From contig NC_010175.1 in assembly GCF_000018865.1 (NCBI RefSeq), positions 4,464,001 through 4,528,000 on the forward strand: 64,000 nt of DNA, in the 5' to 3' direction. A program made the translations under genes and the position numbers. Of the stretch, positions 44,530 to 54,599 are shown one piece after another. Source of the stretch: Chloroflexus aurantiacus J-10-fl (lineage in GTDB: Bacteria; Chloroflexota; Chloroflexia; Chloroflexales; Chloroflexaceae). The notes below the pieces were generated by a model. That model ran no database searches, was not told the DNA's origin, and saw only the letters and a list, made by a program, of their open reading frames with translations. Positions within the stretch are counted from its first letter, which is position 1, and each line of letters starts with the position of its first letter.

Positions 44530-47500
44530 ATGAGCCAGCCACTTGAGTTTGTGATGGTGCTCGGCTTACAGCGCTACAGCCAGGATTTCTTCCGTCGTGC
44601 TGAAGCCGAAGTACGTAAAGAAGTTCCCGATTTTCGCCTGCATATCTTTGAAGATCGTGATGTCACTGCTCGTCCTGCTGAGGTGGAAGCGGCAATTGCC
44701 CGCTGTCAGTGTCTGATCCTCTCGCTAATCACCCTCAACGAAACGGCAGAGGTGCTGGTGCCGATGGTCGAACGTCACGATCCGCCGGTCGTCTTTTCGT
44801 TTGAGGGCTTGCCCGAAGTGATGCGTTTGAATAAGGTTGGTTCTTACAACCTTAAAGCCGGTAAAGGCATGCCAAAGCCCGTGCAGAATATTGCCCGACT
44901 GCTGGTTGGTGGGCGCGAGGAAGATGCATTCTACGGCTACGTCAAATTGCAAAAAATCACGTCTAAACTGATCAATTTCTTGCCCGGTAAACGTCTGAAC
45001 GATTTTCGTAACTGGACGAATGTCAATAATTACTGGAACCATCGCAGTGTGGCGAATGCTGCCAATATGTTTAAGCTGATCCTGCGCGAGTATGGCGGGA
45101 TGAGCCATTTGCGGGTTGACCCCGTGGTTGAGATGCCGAATATGGGCTTTGCCCACCCTGATGCGCCGCGTCTCTTTGCCAGTCCCGCCGAGTACGAACG
45201 CTGGGAGAAGGAGCGCAATCGCGCACGCAAAGATGTGCCGCCGCCGCTCGGCACGGTGGCAGTGTTGTCATTTCGCGCTCATATCCTGTCTGGCGCCGAC
45301 TATCATCACAAAATTGTGCGCGCTCTGGAAGCTGCCGGATTGCGCGTGTTGCCGATTTTTGTAATGGGTATCGAGAGCCATATCGTGGTGCGCGAGTGGC
45401 TAAGCCATATGAAGGTTGATCTGGTGATTAATACGATGGGCTTTCCCCTCGTTGGTGGACCTGCCGGTTCGACCAAGGCCGGGTTAACGGTTGATGTGGC
45501 TCGCGAGCTGTTGAGTAAACTCGATACCCCCTATATCGTGGCTCAACCACTGTTCGTGCAGGATGAAGATGACTGGCGTGAGCGTGGCGTAGGGCCGTTG
45601 CAGAGTACGTTTCTCTTCAGTTTGCCGGAGATGGATGGGGCAGTCGCCCCGGTTGTGCTCGGCGGGATGCGGGGTAGTACGATCACGACTGTTCCGGATC
45701 GGCTTGAGCGGCTGGCCCGCATGGCCCGTGGGTTTGTCCGGCTGCGCAAGAAAGCGAATCGGGACAAGAAGGTGGCAATCATCGTCTACAACTATCCGCC
45801 AGGTCAGGGGAAGGTGGCCACGGCTGCCCTGCTTGATGTGCCGGCCAGTCTGATTGCGATCCTCGACCGGCTGGCGGCTGAAGGGTACGATGTGGGCCGT
45901 TACCCCCGCGATCCGGCTGTCTTTGCCCGCTGCCTTGAGGGTCTGGTGAGCGATCAGCCGCTGCCACCCGGCCATCCGCCGGTAGTGATTGGTACCAGCG
46001 CCGACCGCCAGGATTTTTATCGCTGGCTCCGGCCAATCGATCAAGAGCGGATCAACGCACGGTGGGGCGAATTTCCCGGTGATATTGCACCGCTCGGTCG
46101 CGACAAGGTGCGGCTGGCCGGTACCCAGATTGGGAATATCTTTATCGGTGTGCAACCGGTGATCGGTATGCCCGGTGACCCGATGCGTCTGCTCTTCGAC
46201 AAAGAAAACACACCGCACCATCAATACGCGCTCTTCTACCGCTATCTCAGCGAGCAGTTTGGAGCCGATGCAATTATCCATCTCGGTATGCACGGTACCG
46301 CCGAGTGGATGCCCGGCGTGCAACTCGGTGTGACCGACCGCTGCTGGCCTGATGTGTTGTTGGGTGAGGTGCCCAATTTCTACGTCTATCCCATCAATAA
46401 CCCCGCCGAAGCCAATATTGCCAAGCGTCGCGGCTACAGCACGATCATCGGTCACGCCATCCCGCCGTATGGTCGTGCCGGGTTGTACCGCGAATTGCAG
46501 GCCCTGCAAGACCTGCTGACTGAATATCGCGAGCGTCCGGCAGCTCTGGCCGATGATGATCAAAGCCCTGAAGCGGTAGCGATTATGCAAAAGATCGCTC
46601 TGCTCAATCTGGATCAGGATTTGGTGCGCCAGCCCGATGAACCGTTCAGCCGTTTTGCGTCGCGTGCGTATGCGTATCTGCGCGATCTGGCAACCACCAT
46701 GATCACGGATCGGCTGCATGTGCTGGGTAGCGCACCACCACCGGAAGAACAGCTTACGCTAATCGTCGAAACGCTGAAGGTGCCACGGGGCGAACTGCCC
46801 GGCCTGGCCGATCTGCTGTTGTCGGCACGGCAGCCCGGTTTGCGCTACAACGAATTACTGGCACAGGCGCGTCAGGGTGATGCCACCGCATTAGCCTTGC
46901 GCGAAGAGATTGAAACCCGCTGTACTGAGCTGGTGCAGCAGACTGTCTTCGGCCAGATGACCCCTGAACGGGCTGCGCAGACCTTTGGTCTGCCAGTAGC
47001 GGAGGTTACAGGTCTGGTACAGCACGGGCGGGCCTTGCTGGCTGCATTGCGCGACAACACACAGGAGCTGGATTTTCTGATGCATGGTCTGGCCGGACGC
47101 TACATTCCGGCAGCCCCCGGCGGTGACATCATTCGCGATGGTGTGACCGTGTTGCCGACCGGACGCAACATTCACAGCCTTGATCCGTTCCGCGTGCCGA
47201 CAGATAGTGCCTATGAGCGCGGTGTTCGCATTGCCGAGGCGCTCATTGCTGCTCATCGCGCCGAGACCGGTCAGTACCCGGAGACGATTGCCCAGGTGCT
47301 GTGGGGGCTGGATGCGATCAAGACCAAAGGCGAGTCGATTGGGATTGTCCTCGGCCTGATCGGAGCGCGACCGGTCAAGGATGGTCAGGGTAAGGTGGGT
47401 CGTTATGCCCTGATCCCACTAGCTGAACTGGGGCGACCACGGATCGACGTGCTCATGACCGCTTCCGGCATCTTCCGCGATATTTTTGCCGGTACCATGG

Positions 47501-48339
47501 ATATGCTTGATCGCCTGGTGCGTGAGGCTGCGTCGGCTGATGAACCACCGACCATGAACTACATCCGCAAACACGTGCAAGAGATGATGGCTACCGGGAA
47601 GACCTTCGATCAGGCGACCGCCCGCATCTTTACCCAGGCCGCCGGTACCTACGGGACTGATGTTGACGAGGCGATTGAAGGCAGCGCCTGGGAAAAACGG
47701 GAAGAACTTGAGGAGCTGTTTATCAAGCGGAATGCGTATGCCTTCGGTGGACGGCAAAACGGTGAGGCACGTCCCGAAGTCCTGCGCACCTTGCTCGGCA
47801 CGGTGAGTCGAGTGGCCCAGGAGATCGACAGCGTCGAATATGGTCTCACCGACATGCAGCACTACTACGGTTATTCAGGAGCCTTAAAAGCGGCTGCCGA
47901 ACGGGCCACCGGTCAGCGCGTACCGCTCAATTTTGTTGAGAGCTTTACGGCTGAGACCAAACTGCAAACCCTGGAGCAGACGCTGCGGGTCGAATACCGC
48001 ACGAAATTCCTCAACCCGAAGTGGTACGAGGGCATGTTGCGCCACGGCCACAATGGTGCCGCCGAGATTGCCAGCCGCTTCACCTACATGCTGGGGTGGA
48101 GCGCCACCACCGATGCGGTCGATCAGTGGGTCTACGACGAAGCAGCCCAAACCTTCGTGCTCGACGATGCCATGCGAACCCGAATTGAAGCTCTCAACCC
48201 GGCGGCAGCGCGCAATATGGTAGGGCGTTTGCTGGAAGCGAACGCAAGAGGGATGTGGCAGACCGATGAGGCAACCCTCGAACGGCTACGCGAACTACAC
48301 GCCGACCTGGAAGACCGTTTAGAGGGTGTGGTTGGGTAA
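44530..48339 (+). CDS. bchH: Magnesium chelatase large subunit, BchH type
   Basis: 1269 residues, normal for BchH/CobN-superfamily chelatases. The N-terminal about 165 residues fit the BchH-specific domain (FVMVLGLQRYSQDFFRRAEA). The catalytic region has the family's HLGMHGTAEWMPG, PNFYVYPINNPAEAN and GHAIPPYGR. With BchI and BchD it inserts Mg into protoporphyrin IX, the committed step to bacteriochlorophyll. Chloroflexus genomes carry several BchH paralogues (bchH, bchS, bchT), and which one this is cannot be told. No other bch gene is near. AAGGAG lies 10 nt before the ATG. Confidence 0.93.
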   Translation: MSQPLEFVMVLGLQRYSQDFFRRAEAEVRKEVPDFRLHIFEDRDVTARPAEVEAAIARCQCLILSLITLNETAEVLVPMVERHDPPVVFSFEGLPEVMRLNKVGSYNLKAGKGMPKPVQNIARLLVGGREEDAFYGYVKLQKITSKLINFLPGKRLNDFRNWTNVNNYWNHRSVANAANMFKLILREYGGMSHLRVDPVVEMPNMGFAHPDAPRLFASPAEYERWEKERNRARKDVPPPLGTVAVLSFRAHILSGADYHHKIVRALEAAGLRVLPIFVMGIESHIVVREWLSHMKVDLVINTMGFPLVGGPAGSTKAGLTVDVARELLSKLDTPYIVAQPLFVQDEDDWRERGVGPLQSTFLFSLPEMDGAVAPVVLGGMRGSTITTVPDRLERLARMARGFVRLRKKANRDKKVAIIVYNYPPGQGKVATAALLDVPASLIAILDRLAAEGYDVGRYPRDPAVFARCLEGLVSDQPLPPGHPPVVIGTSADRQDFYRWLRPIDQERINARWGEFPGDIAPLGRDKVRLAGTQIGNIFIGVQPVIGMPGDPMRLLFDKENTPHHQYALFYRYLSEQFGADAIIHLGMHGTAEWMPGVQLGVTDRCWPDVLLGEVPNFYVYPINNPAEANIAKRRGYSTIIGHAIPPYGRAGLYRELQALQDLLTEYRERPAALADDDQSPEAVAIMQKIALLNLDQDLVRQPDEPFSRFASRAYAYLRDLATTMITDRLHVLGSAPPPEEQLTLIVETLKVPRGELPGLADLLLSARQPGLRYNELLAQARQGDATALALREEIETRCTELVQQTVFGQMTPERAAQTFGLPVAEVTGLVQHGRALLAALRDNTQELDFLMHGLAGRYIPAAPGGDIIRDGVTVLPTGRNIHSLDPFRVPTDSAYERGVRIAEALIAAHRAETGQYPETIAQVLWGLDAIKTKGESIGIVLGLIGARPVKDGQGKVGRYALIPLAELGRPRIDVLMTASGIFRDIFAGTMDMLDRLVREAASADEPPTMNYIRKHVQEMMATGKTFDQATARIFTQAAGTYGTDVDEAIEGSAWEKREELEELFIKRNAYAFGGRQNGEARPEVLRTLLGTVSRVAQEIDSVEYGLTDMQHYYGYSGALKAAAERATGQRVPLNFVESFTAETKLQTLEQTLRVEYRTKFLNPKWYEGMLRHGHNGAAEIASRFTYMLGWSATTDAVDQWVYDEAAQTFVLDDAMRTRIEALNPAAARNMVGRLLEANARGMWQTDEATLERLRELHADLEDRLEGVVG

Positions 48340-48362
48340 CCGATCCCTCACCTCACCCCCGC

Positions 48363-48397
48363 CCCCCGCTCTTCTCGCCCGGGGAGAGGAGCGGGGG
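48363..48397 (+). terminator. Hairpin after bchH, also a repeat-family member
   Basis: CCCCCGCTC (48363-48371) pairs with GAGCGGGGG (48389-48397), followed by AGTTACATTGTTTGC. The same CCTCACC...CCCCGCT...AGCGGG layout recurs at 51611-51654, so this may be a dispersed intergenic hairpin acting as terminator. Confidence 0.6.
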
Positions 48398-48513
48398 AGT
48401 TACATTGTTTGCTCTTGAGATCACTCTTGCTGTCGGAACGTATGGGCCAGGGCACCATTGCGCAGCCTTCTGATCATTCCCTTTCTTACCTTCCTTTGCG
48501 CCATCTATACCCC

Positions 48514-48571
48514 TTGACAGAACCACAAAACGGTTATACACTTCAAATAGTTTGAAAAACAAAACTATTTG
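48514..48571 (+). promoter_or_regulatory. Promoter and palindromic operator of the MarR/MFS operon
   Basis: TTGACA (48514-48519), 17-nt spacer, TACACT (48537-48542). Overlapping the start region are two palindromes: TTCAAA-TAG-TTTGAA (48542-48556), and the perfect pair CAAATAGTTT (48544-48553) / AAACTATTTG (48562-48571). The position fits autorepression by the MarR protein encoded 13 nt downstream. Confidence 0.7.
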
Positions 48572-48583
48572 GAGATTCAAATC

Positions 48584-49051
48584 ATGTATCACGAACTTGA
48601 TCCGCCCTACACCGCCGAACAGGTTGCCAAACTCTTCAACCTTGTACACAGTGAACTCATGGGTCAGAGTATGGAGACGCTCCTGCAATTTCTTCAGCGC
48701 TCCAATCTCTCGATGCCGCGTCTGGTCTCGCTGATGTACATTCAGCGGCAGCGCGCAACCACTATTTCATCCTTGAGCGAACATCTCAATCTGACTCTCG
48801 GTACGACCAGTCAGATGATCGAGCAGCTCGTGCAGGATGGCCTGGTTGAGCGCTCTGAAGCGCCGCATGATCGCCGCCAGAAACTGGTTTCCCTTACCGC
48901 AACCGGTGAAGCGATTGTCGCCGAAGCGCGCCAGATTCGATTGCATGAGGCCAGCCGTCATCTCAGCCGGTTGCCACCTGCATTGCTCGCGCAGTTGGGA
49001 CAGGCGCTGCACGCCGCCTGTCGCGAGTGGAATCTTGTGACTACCACGTAG
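48584..49051 (+). CDS. MarR-family transcriptional regulator
   Basis: 155 residues from the ATG with GGAG 9 nt upstream. The winged helix-turn-helix spans about residues 45-115 (SSLSEHLNLTLGTTSQMIEQL as recognition region, then the wing DRRQKLVSLTATG). It probably represses itself and the downstream efflux gene through the palindromes at 48542-48571 and releases on binding a ligand (inference from family and position). Confidence 0.9.
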   Translation: MYHELDPPYTAEQVAKLFNLVHSELMGQSMETLLQFLQRSNLSMPRLVSLMYIQRQRATTISSLSEHLNLTLGTTSQMIEQLVQDGLVERSEAPHDRRQKLVSLTATGEAIVAEARQIRLHEASRHLSRLPPALLAQLGQALHAACREWNLVTTT

Positions 49052-49158
49052 GCTTGCCGACTTACCACGCTTTGGTACGTGTTACCCCCAACGTGCCTGC
49101 GCGTGTGGGGGCGGCTCTGCCTGTGCCCGATTTTGACTTGTTATGACGACGCAGGAGC

Positions 49159-51036
49159 ATGAACAAACCTATGACAACCACAACCTCTTCCCCGACTGCT
49201 ACAACTGTCCGCATTGACTACGCTGTAATGCTCGATCAACGGAGCAAGGTGCTGATCTTGATCGGAGTCTTGCTGGGTCTGTTTCTCTCGGCACTGGATC
49301 AGACGATTGTTTCCACCGCACTCCCGCGCATCGTTGCCGATTTGCAGGGGATCGAATTGATCGGCTGGGTCTCAACCAGTTATCTGCTGGCCTCAACGGC
49401 GATGGTGCCGATCTATGGCAAACTGTCCGATATTTACGGGCGCAAGTACGTTTTGTTGTTCGGGATCGTGGTCTTTCTGCTCGGTTCGCTACTATGCGGG
49501 CTGGCCGCCGATATGACGCAGTTGGTCGTCTTTCGTGGCTTGCAGGGCTTCGGGGCTGCGGCCCTCACCTCAACCGCATTTGCGATTCCGGCTGACCTCT
49601 TCGCGCCGGCAGAACGGGCACGTTACATGGGGTTGTTCGGCGCAGTGTTCGGGTTGTCGAGTGTGGTTGGCCCATTCATTGGTGGTCTCTTGACCGACAA
49701 TCTGAGCTGGCATTGGGTCTTTTTCGTCAACCTCCCGCTGGGTGTGATCGCCCTTGGGTTTATCGTTGCCAAATTGCCACGCCTGCACAGTGGGCTTATG
49801 CCGGCCATTGATTACGCCGGTGCCGCGACTCTGTTGTTGACCGTGATCCCATTCTTGCTGGCACTGACGCTCGACAAGAATGATTATCCGTGGACATCGC
49901 CCCTTATTCTGAGCATGTTTGCCGTCAGTGCCGTCGGCCTCGTTCTCTTCCTCCTGATCGAACGGCGTGCCGAGTCGCCGATTCTGCCGTTGCATCTGTT
50001 CCGCATTCCCACCTTTACGCTGACGGCGTTGATTGGGGTGACGGTAGGAGCGACTCTGTTTGCGGCGATCTTCTTTCTCTCGCTCTATCTGGTGAATGTG
50101 CTGGGGGTAAGTGCGACGGCTGCCGGGACGACGCTTATTCCCCTGACGCTGAGTCTGGTGGTGGGGGCGATGGTGTCATCGCAAATCGTGCAGCGCACCG
50201 GCAACTATAAGTGGGTGATCATTGTCGGGATGGCGATCATTGTCGGGTCACTCTGGTGGCTGACGACGCTCACACCGGACACGTCGATCTGGATGGTGCG
50301 CCTGCGAATGATTGCGCTCGGTTTGGGGTTGGGGCCATCAATGCCCATCCTTAATCTGGCAATGCAGAATGCAGTGCCGCGCACCGATCTGGGTGCAGCC
50401 ACTGCCAGTCGACAGTTCTTTCAACAAATCGGCCAGGTGGTGGGGTCGGCGGTCTTTGGCGCACTGCTTACCGGTGTCCTCACGACGAGCCTGAGCACGA
50501 GTCTGGCCCCAATTCAGGCTCAGTTACCGCCCGATCTGGCAGCCCGCTTCGATAGCAGCGCACTTCGGAACGGCATGAGTGCAGGTGAGGGTGCGAGTGG
50601 CGAGGTGGTCGATCCGGCAGTTCGTATTGAGCAAGCCATTGCCGAACAGTTTGCCGTGCGACGCGATCTTATCACTCGTGCGCTGCGTGATGCCGATCCG
50701 GCAGCGATTGCCACGTTGCGCAGCGATCCCCAATTGCCGGCGCAGCAGAAGGCGATGCTGGAGATGGTAGAGACACTACCGGCGGCTGCGCGCGAACAGG
50801 CGCTCACGCAGGTGCTTGCCCGGCTGGACGAAGCGGAACAAACGGCACGTGCCGAAGGTCGTGCGCTGGGTCAACAGATCAGTACTGCTTTGAAGAACGC
50901 CTTTACCGACAGCGTCACCACTATCTACCGGTACGCAGTCTGGCTCGCCGTTATTGGACTGATCCTGGCGCTGTTCATTCCCCAACTGCCGCTTCAGCGC
51001 AGCTATGGCCAGGATTTGCCGCCACTGATGGAGTGA
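49159..51036 (+). CDS. MFS drug efflux transporter, DHA2 (14-TM) family
   Basis: 625 residues. Motif LDQTIVSTALPRI in TM1, GKLSDIYGRKYVLL between TM2 and TM3, and GPFIGGLLTDNLSWHWVFFVNLP in TM5 define the EmrB/QacA-type proton-coupled exporter. A hydrophilic Ala-rich insert (about residues 450-595) lies before the last helix. ATG 49159 sits only 1 nt after GGAGC, so ATG 49171 is possible. Downstream of marR in the same orientation. Confidence 0.9.
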   Translation: MNKPMTTTTSSPTATTVRIDYAVMLDQRSKVLILIGVLLGLFLSALDQTIVSTALPRIVADLQGIELIGWVSTSYLLASTAMVPIYGKLSDIYGRKYVLLFGIVVFLLGSLLCGLAADMTQLVVFRGLQGFGAAALTSTAFAIPADLFAPAERARYMGLFGAVFGLSSVVGPFIGGLLTDNLSWHWVFFVNLPLGVIALGFIVAKLPRLHSGLMPAIDYAGAATLLLTVIPFLLALTLDKNDYPWTSPLILSMFAVSAVGLVLFLLIERRAESPILPLHLFRIPTFTLTALIGVTVGATLFAAIFFLSLYLVNVLGVSATAAGTTLIPLTLSLVVGAMVSSQIVQRTGNYKWVIIVGMAIIVGSLWWLTTLTPDTSIWMVRLRMIALGLGLGPSMPILNLAMQNAVPRTDLGAATASRQFFQQIGQVVGSAVFGALLTGVLTTSLSTSLAPIQAQLPPDLAARFDSSALRNGMSAGEGASGEVVDPAVRIEQAIAEQFAVRRDLITRALRDADPAAIATLRSDPQLPAQQKAMLEMVETLPAAAREQALTQVLARLDEAEQTARAEGRALGQQISTALKNAFTDSVTTIYRYAVWLAVIGLILALFIPQLPLQRSYGQDLPPLME

Positions 51037-51849
51037 GTTTCAGGACGTTACCTCGTCCATTTGGGGGAGTGGGGATGGATGTGCTCCAGGGTATTCACCC
51101 GCCTCCAGCGGGCTATGCATACTGGTGTCAACCACGGGTGTACCAGCGGCTATGATCGCCATGGGTGCTGTTTTGGGCGACTAGCCCGGTGACAGTGCGC
51201 CGCCCCAGCTGTGCCAGCACGTGCTGGATGAATTGCCTTACCCGCTCGCCATACGCGTGTCGCGCGGTTTGGAGTGCGGCAGCCATGCTGCCGCGCCAGC
51301 CGCGCTCACGATCCGGCGCGTGTCACTCCGTTCCCCATCCTGGTCACGGGAATGCTGGATGTGCTTGTTTCGATCATAGAGTCGGTCAGGAATGAATGCG
51401 ATACCTGTGCGTAGACGTTTGGTTGCACCAGGTTCGTGCCTGCACACCATCGGCCACGGCCAGCCCCTGCCGGCGGTAGAGATGATGCCTCTACGCGGGC
51501 TGGAAGCCCACGCCACGGGGAGCACTTGCATCCCGACATAACGCAGCGTGACATGTGGGTAATGTATAGTCCAGCAGGGTCGGTGGGGTGGGGGTGGGTT
51601 GCCCTTATTAACCTCACCTAGCCCCCGCTTCTCTTCCACCAGGAAAGGAGCGGGAAATCCCAGGTTCAGGGAAAGGGAGAGGGGAATAATCATATTCCCC
51701 GAATTCAACACTCTCTACCAATGACGGGCGGGTGGCTACGATCAGCCGTAGCTATAGCGAACGGTATTTCCGTGTCGATGCACAATCTGGCAACTCCAGG
51801 TATATAATACGCCCAAGGAACCGCTGCCCTGTTTTAACGAGGTGTCACT
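51037..51849. other. Intergenic region with TIR element and hairpin
   Basis: It contains TIR element copy C (51113-51569), a hairpin of the bchH-terminator type (CCCGCT/AGCGGG, 51624-51654), and a TATAAT hexamer (51803-51808) that with TGCACA (51779-51784, 18-nt spacer) may be the promoter of the WYL gene. Confidence 0.6.
51113..51569 (-). mobile_element. MITE-like element, copy C (457 bp, inverted)
   Basis: Reverse-complement alignment to 1659-2127 is continuous by eye over the full length. The ends are slightly degraded: CTATGCATAC at 51113 and TGGGTAATGTATAG at 51556-51569. Confidence 0.7.
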
Positions 51850-52875
51850 GTGACGACTCAACGTCCGCGTCGTGGTCGTGGCCGCAAGCGCAGTTCAGCG
51901 CTGACCGTCCAGCGTCGGTTGTGGCTGATCAGCCGTCTTGGGCGGGGAGCGGCCCTTCCTGAAGAGTTGATTGCCGATGCGCGTCGCGTCTTTGGTGAGT
52001 CGGTCTACCCATCGAATGCCTTAACTGCGCTTCGTCGCGATTTCCACGCTATTCGTAATGAGTTTCGTTGTACGCTCAAGCGCCAGCTTGATGGCCGGTA
52101 TGCCCTGACCGATTTTGGCCGTCTGACGTTACTGCATCTGCCGGATGAGGAGATGGAAGCCCTGGCTTTTCTCGTCTCGTTCTTTAGCGAGGGAAGCTGG
52201 CCGAACCGGTTGCAGATACGTTCACTCTTAGAGCATATTATTGCCCTGCTACCTGATAAACAACGGCAAACGATCCAGCAACCGATCACGTTTCGGGTTG
52301 AATTGCCCCAGAGTAGTACAACCGTTGATCAGAAATTGCTGATGCGCCTGCAACGGAATCTGCGTCGCCACGCTGTGCAGTTTCAGTACCGCTCGAACTA
52401 CAGCGATGAGCCTGAGTCGCACCGGGTTGCCCCGATACGGCTGTTTGTTCGCGATGGGCATACGTATCTTGAAGCCTATTGCTACAATTCGTCCCAGCAG
52501 GTAACGATTGGGCAATACATAACCTATCGCGTTGATCGGATCATTCCCGGCACACTCCAGGTTGAACGACGGGCCTTACCACCAGAGCTGCCACCACGCC
52601 GGATGTGGTCAATTCGCTACCGCCTTTCACCGCAGGTTGCACGTAATCGGGATATTTCGCTGTGGTTTTCGCAAAGCACGGTGACATATCTTGAAGATGG
52701 CAGCGCAGAGGTGTCGGCTCAGACCGGCGATCTCTGGCAGGCTGAACAGATCCTCCTGCGCTATCGCGATCATTGTCAGGTGCTCGAACCGCCAGAGTTG
52801 ATCGAGCAGATGCGGCAAACTATCGAGCGCATGCGGCTGTTATACGCGCAGGATCAGCCGGTGCACAAGGGATGA
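51850..52875 (+). CDS. WYL-domain transcriptional regulator, copy 1
   Basis: 341 residues from a GTG with GAGGT 7 nt upstream. A basic N-terminus precedes a winged helix (about 25-80), a WYL domain (about 135-240, with HTYLEAYC in place of the WYL triplet) and a C-terminal WCX-like region. WYL proteins bind nucleic acid or nucleotide ligands and often control defence genes. It closely resembles the protein at 61800-62816 along its whole length. Promoter candidate TATAAT 51803-51808. Confidence 0.87.
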   Translation: MTTQRPRRGRGRKRSSALTVQRRLWLISRLGRGAALPEELIADARRVFGESVYPSNALTALRRDFHAIRNEFRCTLKRQLDGRYALTDFGRLTLLHLPDEEMEALAFLVSFFSEGSWPNRLQIRSLLEHIIALLPDKQRQTIQQPITFRVELPQSSTTVDQKLLMRLQRNLRRHAVQFQYRSNYSDEPESHRVAPIRLFVRDGHTYLEAYCYNSSQQVTIGQYITYRVDRIIPGTLQVERRALPPELPPRRMWSIRYRLSPQVARNRDISLWFSQSTVTYLEDGSAEVSAQTGDLWQAEQILLRYRDHCQVLEPPELIEQMRQTIERMRLLYAQDQPVHKG

Positions 52876-52897
52876 GACAGACATCACGTGCCGTTCA

Positions 52898-53767
52898 CTA
52901 ACGCCAGAAAAAGGCCAGGTAGAAGAGCGCAATGATAATCATACTTGCCACCACGAGCACGGTCAGATACCGTCTGGGCAACGGTTTTGGCAATGAGATG
53001 GACGACAGGTCGGCCAGCTCGGCTTGAAGTGCAGCCAGATCTACTCGCCGTTGGGAGAGTATCGGTTGACACATCTGTGTGATCAGGTGCCGTGCAGTTG
53101 ATGGCAGATTTTTCACGTCGAGCAGATCGTGGAGAATCTGGCCGAGGGCAAAGAGATCGCTGCGCTCGTCAATGGGATAGCCGGCCAGTTGTTCAGGTGG
53201 CGTGTAGCCGGGTCGGCCAATACCGGCAAGATCGGCGACAGTCTGGTAACGATACCGGCTCTGGCCGAAATCGATTAACGACACCTCACCCTGTGAGTGA
53301 ACGATAATATTCTGCGGATGCAGATCGCCGTGAATGATCCCGTTTGCGTGCAGAATGCGCACGTTCTGACAGAGATTCTGGGCGATGCGCACGGCATCAT
53401 GCGGACGACCGGCGGCAAGAATTTGGGCCAGCGTTTCACCAGCAATGTAGCTCATCACGAAATAGTATTTTGGTGGTATGTCTTTGATTTTGCCCATCGT
53501 GATGAACTGCGGAAAACGCGGGTTTTTTCCATTGTCTGAGGACAACGCCGAGATTGCCAGTGTCATCATGATCTCGTGGTAGAACATGCGGGCCGCGGCA
53601 CGCGGTGACAGGCTACGGGCAGTAGGTGCCAACCACTTAATGACGACAGGTTTGCCACTTTCGTGGTCGAATGCCAGATCGACGATACTATGTGCGGTAC
53701 GGGCTAGTTGGCGCGTGATCTCGAAGCGATGACCGATCCATCGTTCCACAGCCCGATAGTTCATCAC
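52898..53767 (-). CDS. Membrane-anchored Ser/Thr protein kinase
   Basis: 289 residues. The ATP-site Lys is in VVIKWL, the catalytic loop is HGDLHPQN (small-molecule-kinase style HGD rather than HRD), followed by DFGQSR and GYTPPEQ and the conserved DLFALG. The glycine-rich loop is poorly conserved. One C-terminal transmembrane helix (about 265-286) puts the kinase in the cytoplasm. The start overlaps the stop of the PH-like gene (ATGA, 53764-53767), so the two are coupled. Confidence 0.88.
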   Translation of the reverse strand: MMNYRAVERWIGHRFEITRQLARTAHSIVDLAFDHESGKPVVIKWLAPTARSLSPRAAARMFYHEIMMTLAISALSSDNGKNPRFPQFITMGKIKDIPPKYYFVMSYIAGETLAQILAAGRPHDAVRIAQNLCQNVRILHANGIIHGDLHPQNIIVHSQGEVSLIDFGQSRYRYQTVADLAGIGRPGYTPPEQLAGYPIDERSDLFALGQILHDLLDVKNLPSTARHLITQMCQPILSQRRVDLAALQAELADLSSISLPKPLPRRYLTVLVVASMIIIALFYLAFFWR

Positions 53768-54207
53768 GATTCCTCCAGGGTTCTGAGTAACTGCCGGTAC
53801 GAGGTCAAACCGGGGAAGGTGAAGATTTTATCGCCGACCGTGATGGTCAGGGTGCCGCAATCAAGCAGCCACTCAAACGGACTCTGATGCGAACTCCATT
53901 GGCTGATATAGATCCGCTCGATGGCCTGGCGCCGGTTGAATGGAAATCCCTCGCTAATGATCAGCCGATCATGGGTGATTGAGAGCGTGAACTGAGCCTC
54001 TCGTAACGCAAGCAAGACTGCGATAACGAAGACAAAGATGCTACCTGAAGCAAAGATGATGGTCAGAAACGGCCCCAGCTTCGCTGTCTTGAATACCAAT
54101 GCGAGCATGCCACCAGAGAGTGCGGCGTATGCGAGGCACCTGGAGGATTGTCGTAGTGGATGCCGACGGAACGTGGTCGGGGGATACGGATGGAGAATTC
54201 TCGCCAT
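53764..54207 (-). CDS. Two-helix membrane protein with bacterial PH-like domain
   Basis: 147 residues. Two adjacent hydrophobic helices (about 28-45, 48-68) are followed by a beta-rich stretch (FTLSITHDRLIISEGFPF..., IERIYISQW) like bacterial PH (bPH) domains. AAGGAGGAG precedes the ATG. Coupled to the kinase gene, so it may be its regulator or substrate (inference). Confidence 0.7.
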   Translation of the reverse strand: MARILHPYPPTTFRRHPLRQSSRCLAYAALSGGMLALVFKTAKLGPFLTIIFASGSIFVFVIAVLLALREAQFTLSITHDRLIISEGFPFNRRQAIERIYISQWSSHQSPFEWLLDCGTLTITVGDKIFTFPGLTSYRQLLRTLEES

Positions 54208-54599
54208 AGGTCTCCTCCTTTACCAGTTGGTAGTAGCCGGTTAACTATGCCAGGCTGGTGCTGCCGTGCAGGTATCCGTCAGGCATCTATGATGTTAAAA
54301 ACTGGTTGCAGTTCACCTCCTTTTTTTATTACCTTCTATACTCAATTGATGATCATTTGGTTACTAGTATTCTACGTATACCTGAGAGTTATGTCATCAA
54401 TCGGAAGACTCATGATCGGTTGATATTTGATCATCAAACGGATCATTCATTCATCATGAAGAGATGCTATTACGCGAGAAATTTTGCACAAACAGAGGTA
54501 AAATCTTCAGAGTTGTCTGCCCATGCCTCGGTCAGACGATAGGTTGTGGCAGGATTGACATCAAACCTGAAGAAATTCAATGTATGGCACGCGATTCAA

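Noticed and set aside
45484-46719. 411-codon antisense frame inside bchH
   Set aside because: Shadow of a GC-rich gene with strong codon bias. The sense frame is full-length BchH.
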